DNA from: CAYYBZ01 sp964470285 [NCBI: uncultured Oligoflexia bacterium]
GTDB taxonomy: Bacteria; Bdellovibrionota_G; CAYYBZ01
Reading direction: 5' to 3'
Length of the DNA stretch: 5,333 bases
Assembly (NCBI GenBank): GCA_964470285.1
Contig: CAYYBZ010000170.1
Coordinates: forward strand, 1 to 5,333
Shown here: positions 1 to 5,333 of the stretch, one piece after another
Numbering within the stretch: the first letter of the stretch is position 1
Layout: each line of letters opens with the position of its first letter
Notes under the pieces: model-generated
Told to the model about the DNA's origin: nothing
Database searches by the model: none
What the model saw: only the letters and a program-made list of their open reading frames with translations
Made by a program: the position numbers and the translations under genes

Positions 1-1
1 A

Positions 2-841
2 ATGGCTGCTATATGGGCAACCGGAGAACTCTGGTTAATGGTACCCCGCTCAATTCGGATTGAGTTAACGGGAAAATTTCTGCCTGGTGTAAGTGCCAAA
101 GATCTGGCCCTTCATATAATAGGTGAAATAGGAGCAGACGGCGCCCTTTATAAATCTGTTGAGTTTTCAGGAGAAGCTCTGACAAAAATATCTGTTTCCG
201 AAAGAATTACTTTAGCTAATCTGTCCGCAGAAATGGGTGCAAAAAACGCGTATTTCCCTCCTGATCCTGTTTTAAGAGAATGGTTAGTTATGAAAACCGA
301 TGAGGATTATAAAGAAGTTTTTCCTGATAAAGATGCAAAATATGAGCAGGTTTTAAAATACGATTTAACTAAAATCATCCCTAAAATTGCTTACCCGCAT
401 ACGGTTGATAACGTTAAACCTGTTGACTTTGCGGCAGGAATGGAATTTCATCAGGCACTTTTAGGAACCTGCACTAACGGAAGACTCGATGATTTGGAAA
501 TTGCCGCAAAAATACTTAAAGGCAAAAAGATCAGTTCTAAAATAAGAATGCTTGTTTTCCCCGCCTCTATGGAAGTTTACAAAGAGGCCCTGGAAAACGG
601 AACCCTTAAAGTACTTGCTGATTCCGGAGCGGTTATAATGAATCCGGGCTGCGGCCCCTGCCTAGGTGCTCATCAGGGAGTATTGGCACCAGGGGAGATA
701 TGCCTTTCAACTTCGAACAGAAATTTCAAAGGAAGAATGGGATGCAAGGAAGCCTTCGTCTACCTGGCTTCTCCCGCAACGGTAGCAATTTCAGCTTTAC
801 GCGGTCTAGTAACAGATCCCAGAGAGGTTCCAAATGATTAA
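2..841 (+). CDS. leuC: 3-isopropylmalate dehydratase large subunit (aconitase superfamily), 5'-truncated
   Basis: Large [4Fe-4S] subunit of isopropylmalate isomerase, which converts 2-isopropylmalate to 3-isopropylmalate in cytosolic leucine synthesis. The visible 279 codons are the C-terminal two-thirds of a protein that is usually about 420 residues in the short archaeal-type family. The ATG at position 2 is almost certainly internal: it falls in the conserved 'DMAA-ATG-W' stretch before the 'GVSAKD' segment, so the true start lies outside the window. The three cluster-ligand cysteines of the aconitase family are present: Cys157 in GTCTNGR, and Cys217 and Cys220 in NPGCGPCLG. The C-terminal ASPATVAISALRG segment is also typical. 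The stop overlaps the leuD start by 8 bp, which implies translational coupling. Homoaconitase or another isopropylmalate-like hydro-lyase cannot be excluded from this subunit, because the small subunit largely sets specificity. Confidence 0.95.
   Translation: MAAIWATGELWLMVPRSIRIELTGKFLPGVSAKDLALHIIGEIGADGALYKSVEFSGEALTKISVSERITLANLSAEMGAKNAYFPPDPVLREWLVMKTDEDYKEVFPDKDAKYEQVLKYDLTKIIPKIAYPHTVDNVKPVDFAAGMEFHQALLGTCTNGRLDDLEIAAKILKGKKISSKIRMLVFPASMEVYKEALENGTLKVLADSGAVIMNPGCGPCLGAHQGVLAPGEICLSTSNRNFKGRMGCKEAFVYLASPATVAISALRGLVTDPREVPND
821..827 (+). promoter_or_regulatory. ribosome binding site of leuD inside leuC
   Basis: AGAGAGG lies 6 nt before the ATG at 834, within the last codons of leuC. 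It supports the overlapping ATG as the leuD start, and ribosomes finishing leuC would be in place to reinitiate there. Confidence 0.6.
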
Positions 842-1322
842 AGGTAAGGTTTGGAAATACGGTGATGATGTAAACACGGATGTAATTTTTCCGGGCAAAT
901 ACACTTACACTATTGCTGATAAAAATGAGATGGCAAAGCATGCACTTGAAGATCTCGATCCGGATTTTGCAAAGAATGTTAAAAATGGCGACATAATAGT
1001 AGCGGGAAAGAATTTCGGATGCGGTTCATCAAGGGAACAGGCGGCCACTTCTTTGAAATATGCAGGCGTTTCAGCAATCATTGCCCCTTCTTTCTCAAGA
1101 ATATTTTTCCGAAACGCTATTAACGAAGGTTTGCTGGTTATCGTCAACGGCGATTGCCAGGAAAAAATTGAAAAGGGAGATGAAATATCGGTTGATGTGG
1201 AAAAGGGCATTATCCTTAAAGGAGATAAAAGTTTTAAGTTCCCTCCCCTTCCCGAATCAGTCAGAGAAATTATAACCGACGGCGGGTTAATTCCTCATTT
1301 GAAGAAAAAATTAGCTCCATAA
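834..1322 (+). CDS. leuD: 3-isopropylmalate dehydratase small subunit
   Basis: Small (swivel-domain) subunit that pairs with LeuC and supplies substrate-binding residues. Its 162 residues match the usual length of the short archaeal-type LeuD (about 160-170) and are shorter than the enterobacterial form of about 200. Visible hallmarks are the N-terminal GDDVNTDVIFPGKY, the substrate-binding GCGSSREQA at residues 62-70, and SFSRIFFRNAINEGL at 86-100. The ATG has a good RBS and overlaps the leuC stop, so the two subunits are probably made in equal amounts. The specificity loop after the N-terminal motif reads YTYT (residues 23-26). In characterised archaeal-type members this position is YLVY-like in isopropylmalate isomerase and YLRT-like in homoaconitase, so this loop matches neither and leaves the substrate slightly open. 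Leucine biosynthesis remains the default reading; leuA and leuB are not in the window and could lie upstream. The 19-bp gap to the convergent glycosyltransferase shows no clear terminator. Confidence 0.93.
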   Translation: MIKGKVWKYGDDVNTDVIFPGKYTYTIADKNEMAKHALEDLDPDFAKNVKNGDIIVAGKNFGCGSSREQAATSLKYAGVSAIIAPSFSRIFFRNAINEGLLVIVNGDCQEKIEKGDEISVDVEKGIILKGDKSFKFPPLPESVREIITDGGLIPHLKKKLAP

Positions 1323-1341
1323 ATTAACGGGATTACATGGT

Positions 1342-2073
1342 CTATTGATTTTTTAAGGCCGGGTGATCTTTACCCTTAGCCCTCAAACCCGGCAGGCGCA
1401 TAAAGACTTTAAGTGATTGCCCCGATGAAAGCTTTGACTGCCCGGCTCTTGTATCCTCAAACATAATAGGTATTTCCTTTATCCGACCTCCCAGTTTTTT
1501 TATTAAAAAATTCATTTCAATCTGAAAATAAAAACCGTCGGATTCAAGGTATTCAAGATTTATCTTTTTTAGTATTTCCGTATTAATGCATTTAAATCCC
1601 GAAGTTAAATCTCTTGCGGGTATTCCCACTGCCAATCTTGAAAATAGCTGTCCCAGCGAAGCATAAAATCTTTTTGTCCCGCTCCAGTTTACCACTCCTC
1701 CGTCACGGACATATCTCGAGCCTATAACAAGATCCGCCTCCGGTATTGCATGCAAAAATTCAGGCAGACTTTCGGGTTTATGAGAAAAATCGGCATCCAT
1801 TTGTATTGCCGCGCAGTAATCGTTCTTAATCGCATGTTTAAAACCGTGTATATATGCCGACCCCATCCCCATTCTCTTTTTTCGCACATTAAGAAATACT
1901 CTTTGATCGCTGAGGAATTCAGTTCTTACAACCTGAGCGGTTCCGTCAGGAGAAGAATCATCAACTATTAATACATCCAGACGGTTATCGACCTTCAATA
2001 CCGATCTTATAAGTACCGATATTCTTTGAACTTCATTGTAAGTGGGAATTATTACGAGATATCTTCTTCTCAT
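1342..2073 (-). CDS. GT2 glycosyltransferase, polyprenol-phosphate mannosyltransferase (DPM1)-like
   Basis: Probably transfers a hexose, typically mannose from GDP-mannose, to a polyprenyl phosphate on the cytoplasmic face of the membrane. The lipid-linked sugar then serves envelope glycan or protein glycosylation. The 243 residues hold one GT-A fold: PTYNE (10-14), the nucleotide-binding DDSSPDGT (38-45), the metal-binding DAD (93-95) in QMDADFSH, GSRYV (118-122), the acceptor-side TSGFK (157-161), QIE (184-186) and DTRAGQSK (207-214). These are the DPM1-like motifs in the expected order. No hydrophobic membrane segments follow, so it is the soluble single-domain form without the GtrA-like tail found in some homologues. 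The ATG is the first possible start after an in-frame TAA at 2083-2085. No Shine-Dalgarno precedes it, and a candidate promoter sits so close that the mRNA may be leaderless. It is convergent with leuD and divergent from the radical SAM gene, so it is probably monocistronic within the window. The family assignment is firm; the sugar and the final glycan are not known. Confidence 0.88.
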   Translation of the reverse strand: MRRRYLVIIPTYNEVQRISVLIRSVLKVDNRLDVLIVDDSSPDGTAQVVRTEFLSDQRVFLNVRKKRMGMGSAYIHGFKHAIKNDYCAAIQMDADFSHKPESLPEFLHAIPEADLVIGSRYVRDGGVVNWSGTKRFYASLGQLFSRLAVGIPARDLTSGFKCINTEILKKINLEYLESDGFYFQIEMNFLIKKLGGRIKEIPIMFEDTRAGQSKLSSGQSLKVFMRLPGLRAKGKDHPALKNQ

Positions 2074-2079
2074 ATCGGG

Positions 2080-2108
2080 TATTTAGCACCGGTTTAAAAA
2101 TTTGGCAA
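2080..2108 (-). promoter_or_regulatory. candidate promoter of the glycosyltransferase, possibly leaderless
   Basis: Read on the minus strand: TTGCCA (2103-2108), a 17-nt spacer, then TAAATA (2080-2085), preceded by TGC as in an extended -10. The -35 matches the bacterial consensus at 5 of 6 positions; the -10 is weak (3 of 6). Transcription would begin about 7 nt beyond the -10, at or next to the A of the ATG at 2073. This fits the absence of any Shine-Dalgarno sequence. Confidence 0.3.
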
Positions 2109-2165
2109 ACAAAATTAGGCCACAGGATTTTCATTTAAAAAAGTTTAAAAACAGACAATTTCCTT

Positions 2166-2176
2166 ATTCCTGGAAT
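2166..2176. promoter_or_regulatory. perfect 11-bp palindrome, candidate operator
   Basis: ATTCC-T-GGAAT is a perfect 5-bp inverted repeat around one base. It ends 1 nt before the candidate -35 box of the radical SAM gene, in the shared divergent region. Its position suits a regulator-binding site, but it is short and could occur by chance. No regulator gene is visible nearby. Confidence 0.2.
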
Positions 2177-2177
2177 C

Positions 2178-2205
2178 TTGACTTTAGCCAGTAAAAATTG
2201 ATACT
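2178..2205 (+). promoter_or_regulatory. candidate promoter of the radical SAM gene
   Basis: TTGACT (2178-2183), a 16-nt spacer, then GATACT (2200-2205). The -35 matches consensus at 5 of 6 positions and the -10 at 4 of 6. Transcription would start near 2212 and leave a leader of about 24 nt containing the AAAGGA ribosome-binding site. Confidence 0.4.
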
Positions 2206-2221
2206 TATATCTGACCCATTT

Positions 2222-2227
2222 AAAGGA
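2222..2227 (+). promoter_or_regulatory. ribosome binding site that fixes the TTG start
   Basis: AAAGGA lies 8 nt before the TTG at 2236. An in-frame TAA at 2221-2223 rules out any longer reading frame, and no ATG lies between that stop and the radical SAM motif. The RBS and stop together make TTG the best start. Confidence 0.65.
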
Positions 2228-2235
2228 ATAAGATT

Positions 2236-3345
2236 TTGGTTTTTTCCAACAGATATTTATCAGCTCCCAATCAGGTGTGTTTTGCCATTACAAACCGCTG
2301 TAACTTGAGTTGCAAGCACTGCTGCACTGAAGTGGGCGGATACGGTGAAGAACTTACCTATAAAGAAATACTCGGAATAATCGACCAGCTTGAAGCGGCT
2401 AAAGTTTTCCAGATACAGGTTTTCGGAGGAGAGCCGCTTTTAAGGAAAGAGATTTGGCACATACTTCATGTCTTAAAGAAAAAACCTTTCAGTGTCTCAA
2501 TGAATACAAACTGCACTCTTATTACGGACGATGTAGTAAAAGAACTTAAAAAAGTTTATCCGATCGGATTATGCACAAGCATCGACGGTTCATGCCCGGA
2601 AGTTCATGACAAACTCAGGGGTGCCGGGTCCTTTGAAAAAACGCTCAAGGGAGTACAGAAGCTTATATCTGAAGGGATGCATGTTTTGGCAGAAGCCGTT
2701 GTAAACAGATATAACTTACGTGATCTGACAAATATAGCATCTCTGGCAAAGGAAATCGGAATATCGAATATTGTATTTGTACCTGTTTTTTACGGCGGGC
2801 AGGCAAGATGCTTTCAGGAAGACATAGGCCCCTCAGAAGAGGACTACCTGATGGGCAACGAAATCGCTAAAGAATTAATTGATAAGTTTCCAGGTTATGC
2901 CGGTGGAGCTTTAATTGACGGTTATTTTAAAAATGAAAATTTCAAGAAAATGAAAAATAAAAAGGGTCAAAGAGCGGCTAAAATCGGTCTTTGCGGTGCC
3001 GCCAGAACTACAATGGGAATACGCGCAGACGGTCAGGTAATTCCCTGCTCAGCACTGTGGGAAATGCCCGCAGGTTCTTTAAAGGAAAAAACCCTCATTG
3101 ATATATGGCAAAACTCACCGGTCATGAAACAATTCAGAGAGGTCGACAATAAATCTCTCGATTCAATCGAAGAGTGTTCGAAATGCAATTACAAATATTT
3201 CTGTAACGCAAATTGCAGGGCCTCGGCCTTTTATCATTCGGGCAGCATTCACGGCTTCACACCCGACTGCAACTACTTCAGGGAACAGCATCACGAAAAA
3301 ATCAAAGCTAAATATGGAAAACATGCTTCAGCTGTTAAATTTTAG
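2236..3345 (+). CDS. radical SAM/SPASM domain protein, substrate unknown
   Basis: A cytosolic, oxygen-sensitive enzyme of 369 residues that would cleave S-adenosylmethionine to drive radical chemistry. The N-terminal radical SAM domain has Cys22-x3-Cys26-x2-Cys29 for the catalytic [4Fe-4S] cluster and GGEP (64-67) for SAM binding. The C-terminal SPASM domain has the full seven-cysteine pattern for two auxiliary clusters: Cys253, then G266-x4-Cys271, then Cys314-x2-Cys317-x5-Cys323-x3-Cys327, and Cys345. SPASM enzymes include peptide maturases (PqqE, MftC, sactipeptide and thioether enzymes), sulfatase-maturating enzymes and the haem-pathway proteins NirJ, AhbC and AhbD. The CNLSCKHC wording is closer to PqqE/NirJ-like members than to sulfatase maturases, which usually have a CNLxCxYC form. 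Sixteen cysteines in total, including Cys30 right after the cluster motif, suit an anaerobic cytoplasm. Translation starts at TTG behind a good AAAGGA, which may lower expression. No precursor peptide, transporter, sulfatase or haem gene is next to it within the window, so the substrate cannot be assigned. Confidence 0.9.
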   Translation: MVFSNRYLSAPNQVCFAITNRCNLSCKHCCTEVGGYGEELTYKEILGIIDQLEAAKVFQIQVFGGEPLLRKEIWHILHVLKKKPFSVSMNTNCTLITDDVVKELKKVYPIGLCTSIDGSCPEVHDKLRGAGSFEKTLKGVQKLISEGMHVLAEAVVNRYNLRDLTNIASLAKEIGISNIVFVPVFYGGQARCFQEDIGPSEEDYLMGNEIAKELIDKFPGYAGGALIDGYFKNENFKKMKNKKGQRAAKIGLCGAARTTMGIRADGQVIPCSALWEMPAGSLKEKTLIDIWQNSPVMKQFREVDNKSLDSIEECSKCNYKYFCNANCRASAFYHSGSIHGFTPDCNYFREQHHEKIKAKYGKHASAVKF

Positions 3346-3379
3346 AGATACGCGCTCAAAAATATATTAATTCCAAAAA

Positions 3380-3408
3380 TTGCTAATCTACTGTCGTTGG
3401 ATTATAAT
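3380..3408 (+). promoter_or_regulatory. strong sigma-70-type promoter of the Lon-family gene
   Basis: TTGCTA (3380-3385), exactly 17 nt, then a perfect TATAAT (3403-3408): 10 of 12 consensus matches with ideal spacing. Transcription would start near 3415, giving a leader of about 34 nt. It lies between the radical SAM stop and the Lon-family start, so the latter has its own housekeeping-type promoter. I see no heat-shock operator such as CIRCE. No terminator hairpin ends the radical SAM gene in 3346-3379, so read-through into the protease gene remains possible. Confidence 0.7.
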
Positions 3409-3430
3409 TTTAAAGTAAGTTAAATACACT

Positions 3431-3445
3431 TTTTCCAAAGGAAAA
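3431..3445 (+). promoter_or_regulatory. hairpin sequestering the Shine-Dalgarno of the Lon-family gene
   Basis: TTTTCC (3431-3436), loop AAA (3437-3439) and GGAAAA (3440-3445) form a perfect 6-bp inverted repeat. The ribosome-binding sequence AAAGGA (3437-3442) starts in the loop and runs into the 3' arm, 6 nt before the ATG at 3449. In RNA the four uridines pair with the adenines flanking the SD, and the two cytosines pair with its GG. The inverted repeat and the RBS are seen directly; a regulatory role is inference, and the stem is short and AU-rich. Confidence 0.4.
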
Positions 3446-3448
3446 CCC

Positions 3449-5333
3449 ATGCCGCGATTAAAATTTAAAGAAGTTCCTTTAAACAAACTGAGATGGACAT
3501 GCCCTCAAAGTAGCATGAAATTCAGGACTACCGACGAACTTAAACCGCTTGATAAAATCATAGGACAGGATAGAGCCTTAAAAGCAATAAAAATCGGTCT
3601 TGATATTGAGAGTATTGGATACAACATTTTTATTACAGGGCTTGTCGGAACCGGACGTAAAACAACTATAAAATCACTTCTTCACGGCATTCAGGGTAAA
3701 AGAAAATTCGTACCTGATGACATTCTCTACGTACATAACTTTAAGAATCCCGACGCTCCCAACACTTTTACAACCAGGTCCGGAACCGGAAGAAAACTCG
3801 CCAAGGACATGGAAGATTTAATAGATTCTTTGAAAAAGACAATTCCCGCGCTGCTTGAAAGCGACGATTATCAGTCAAAACGGAAAAGCATAATTGAAAG
3901 CTTCAGAAACCACGAAAAGGAAATAATTACAAGATTCGAGAACAAGGTTAAAAAGGAAAACTTTGTTCTCATTCAGATTCAGATGGGTCCTTTCACAAGA
4001 CCGGACATAATGCCTGTTTTTGAGGGCAACCCCATTGATTTCGACCAGCTTGATAAGAAAGCAAAAGAAGGTAAAATTACGCGGGAACAGATAAACAACC
4101 TTAAAAAGAAGTACGCCGTTTTATCCGAAGATCTTGAAAAGGTTCTGCAAAGAACAAGAAAACTTGAGAAACAGGTAAAACAAGAACTTCATAAACTGGA
4201 TTCCGATGCAATTCTTCCTATGATAAAGACCTCTCTTTCCGAAATAAGAAAACAGTATAAAAGCGAAAATATCAACAAGTATCTTGACGATGTTCTCAAC
4301 GATCTAACCCAAAATATCTGGCAGTTTCTTGAAAAACCTTCTAAGGGTGATAACCCCCTTGTTGCGATGCAACCTTCAAAACCCCGCGATTACTCAAAAT
4401 ACGGGGTGAACGTTTTGGTCGACAATTCAGATACAACCGGCAGACCCATAATAATTGAGGGTTTCCCGACCTATAAGAACCTCTTCGGTACAATCGAGCG
4501 TGTATTCGACAGATCCGGAGGTATGCAGACGGATTTCACAAGAATAAAAGCCGGTTCTTTTTTAAAGGCGAACGGAGGATATCTGGTTTTGAACGCAATG
4601 GACGTTCTTATCGAACCGGGAGTATGGGTGGCCCTTAAAAGAACGCTTAAAAACAGATGTGTTGAGATTCAGAATTACGAACCGATGTATGTTTTATCAA
4701 ACAGTGCGCTTAAGCCCCAGCCCATTGAAACTAATGTCAAAGTAGTAATGGTAGGAGACGATTATCTCTACCATTTGCTTTACAATTACGACGAAGATTT
4801 TAAAAAGATTTTTAAAATCAAAGCGGATTTTGACAACACCATTAAAAACAGCGACAGGGCCATAAAGCATTACTCGTCCTTCATCAAAAAAATATGTACA
4901 GAAGACAATTTAAGACCCTTTGATAAAAGCGGAGTGGCAAGGATTATCGAATTTTCCGTAAGACTTGCCGGAAGTCAGACAAAAGTATCTACCATGTTCA
5001 GCAACGTTGCCGATCTTATTAGAGAGGCAAACTATTATGCGGCATCCGATTCCAAAAAGGTTATATCTCAAAAACATGTGGATAAGGCTATTGATGAAAA
5101 GATTCAACGGGTTAACCTTATCGAAAACAAAATCAAGGAGTTAATTGACGAAAAGATTATTCTTATTGATTCGGCCGGTAAAAAAGTAGGGCAGATTAAC
5201 GGGCTTGCCGTTTACGTACTCGGAGATCACACATTCGGAAAACCCTCAAGAATAACAGCAACCGTTTCACTGGGTAAATCCGGGATAGTGAACATAGAAA
5301 GAGAAGTAAATCTTGGGGGAAGAACCCATAACA
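3449..5333 (+). CDS. Lon-related AAA+ ATP-dependent protease (AAA_32/YcbZ-like family), 3'-truncated
   Basis: An ATP-driven cytosolic protease of the Lon-related family that differs from classical Lon in lacking the long N-terminal substrate domain. The frame is open from the ATG to the window end (628 codons); full family members are usually about 750-850 residues. Residues 15-40 hold a family-typical N-terminal segment ending in IIGQDRA. A Walker A-like GLVGTGRKT spans 64-72, after GYNIFITG. Residues about 145-285 are charged and heptad-like, probably the coiled-coil insert. The AAA core resumes at 330-400 with PIIIEG, LFGTIER and FLKANGGYLVLNAMD, whose LVLNAMD is the Walker B region. An alpha-helical lid follows at about 470-555. 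The protease domain begins at about 583 (INGLAVYVLGD, VNIEREVNL), but the catalytic Ser and Lys lie beyond the window, so activity cannot be judged. The ATG has an AAAGGA 6 nt upstream, and the gene has its own strong promoter. Walker A has Arg where Lys is standard, with Lys-Thr following. The family call is firm; substrates are unknown. Confidence 0.92.
   Translation, partial: MPRLKFKEVPLNKLRWTCPQSSMKFRTTDELKPLDKIIGQDRALKAIKIGLDIESIGYNIFITGLVGTGRKTTIKSLLHGIQGKRKFVPDDILYVHNFKNPDAPNTFTTRSGTGRKLAKDMEDLIDSLKKTIPALLESDDYQSKRKSIIESFRNHEKEIITRFENKVKKENFVLIQIQMGPFTRPDIMPVFEGNPIDFDQLDKKAKEGKITREQINNLKKKYAVLSEDLEKVLQRTRKLEKQVKQELHKLDSDAILPMIKTSLSEIRKQYKSENINKYLDDVLNDLTQNIWQFLEKPSKGDNPLVAMQPSKPRDYSKYGVNVLVDNSDTTGRPIIIEGFPTYKNLFGTIERVFDRSGGMQTDFTRIKAGSFLKANGGYLVLNAMDVLIEPGVWVALKRTLKNRCVEIQNYEPMYVLSNSALKPQPIETNVKVVMVGDDYLYHLLYNYDEDFKKIFKIKADFDNTIKNSDRAIKHYSSFIKKICTEDNLRPFDKSGVARIIEFSVRLAGSQTKVSTMFSNVADLIREANYYAASDSKKVISQKHVDKAIDEKIQRVNLIENKIKELIDEKIILIDSAGKKVGQINGLAVYVLGDHTFGKPSRITATVSLGKSGIVNIEREVNLGGRTHN

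Noticed and set aside
2-4. ATG at the window edge as the true leuC start.
   Set aside because: The encoded residues fall in the middle of the conserved LeuC core, so about 140 N-terminal residues are missing.
726-1275. Open frames of 71-101 codons lying in other frames or on the opposite strand across leuC and leuD.
   Set aside because: They lie inside conserved leuC/leuD coding sequence, have no recognisable domains, and are overlap shadows.
1317-1340. CCAT ... ATGG stem in the convergent gap, with a T run downstream on the minus strand, as a terminator of the glycosyltransferase.
   Set aside because: The stem is only 4 bp with a 16-bp loop, and the T run does not abut it. Too weak to call.
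1358-1393. Perfect 7-bp inverted repeat GCCGGGT ... ACCCGGC near the 3' end of the glycosyltransferase gene, as an intrinsic terminator.
   Set aside because: The loop is 22 nt and neither strand has a T run after the 3' arm; the T tract at 1349-1354 lies on the wrong side for the + strand. It is inside coding sequence and is better explained by codons.
2033-2136. 33-codon minus-strand ATG frame overlapping the glycosyltransferase start, as a leader peptide or translationally coupled small ORF.
   Set aside because: It has no ribosome-binding site, and its 3' part is just another frame of the glycosyltransferase coding sequence.
2102-2194. 30-codon TTG-initiated frame upstream of the radical SAM gene, as a RiPP precursor gene.
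   Set aside because: It has no Shine-Dalgarno, no cysteine or recognisable leader motif, and it overlaps the promoter regions of both neighbours. Kept only as a weak lead under the radical SAM finding.
4910-5107. 65-codon minus-strand open frame inside the Lon-family gene.
   Set aside because: It is antisense to a conserved, continuous AAA+ coding region and shows no independent start signal.

Overview
The window carries five protein-coding genes in a compact arrangement. It looks like a chromosomal segment of an anaerobic or microaerophilic bacterium of moderate to low GC (roughly 40% by eye). Bacterial signals include a near-consensus -35/-10 pair, AAGGA-type Shine-Dalgarno sequences and a bacterial Lon-like ATPase. 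The isopropylmalate dehydratase is the short, archaeal-type form that many bacterial phyla use. The lineage cannot be fixed from the sequence; an uncultured phylum is possible, but that is a guess.

Layout: (1) 2-1322, + strand: the 3' two-thirds of leuC followed by leuD with an 8-bp overlap. Together they encode the two subunits of the Fe-S isomerase of leucine biosynthesis, or a close relative acting on a similar substrate. (2) 1342-2073, - strand: a GT2 glycosyltransferase of the polyprenol-phosphate mannosyltransferase (DPM1-like) type, convergent with leuD. (3) 2074-2235: a divergent intergenic region with candidate promoters in both directions and a small perfect palindrome. (4) 2236-3345, + strand: a radical SAM protein with a complete C-terminal SPASM cysteine set, starting at TTG. 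(5) 3346-3448: a short spacer with the best promoter in the window (TTGCTA-17-TATAAT) and a small hairpin that buries the ribosome-binding site of the next gene. (6) 3449-5333, + strand: a Lon-related AAA+ protease, cut off by the window end just as the protease domain begins.

Only leuC and leuD are clearly one transcriptional and functional unit. The other three genes look independently expressed. I see no mobile element, tRNA, rRNA, CRISPR array or convincing intrinsic terminator, and nothing that establishes a new system. The most useful leads are a possible RNA-thermometer-like hairpin in front of the Lon-family gene, the orphan radical SAM/SPASM enzyme with no clear peptide substrate beside it, and an unusual specificity loop in LeuD.
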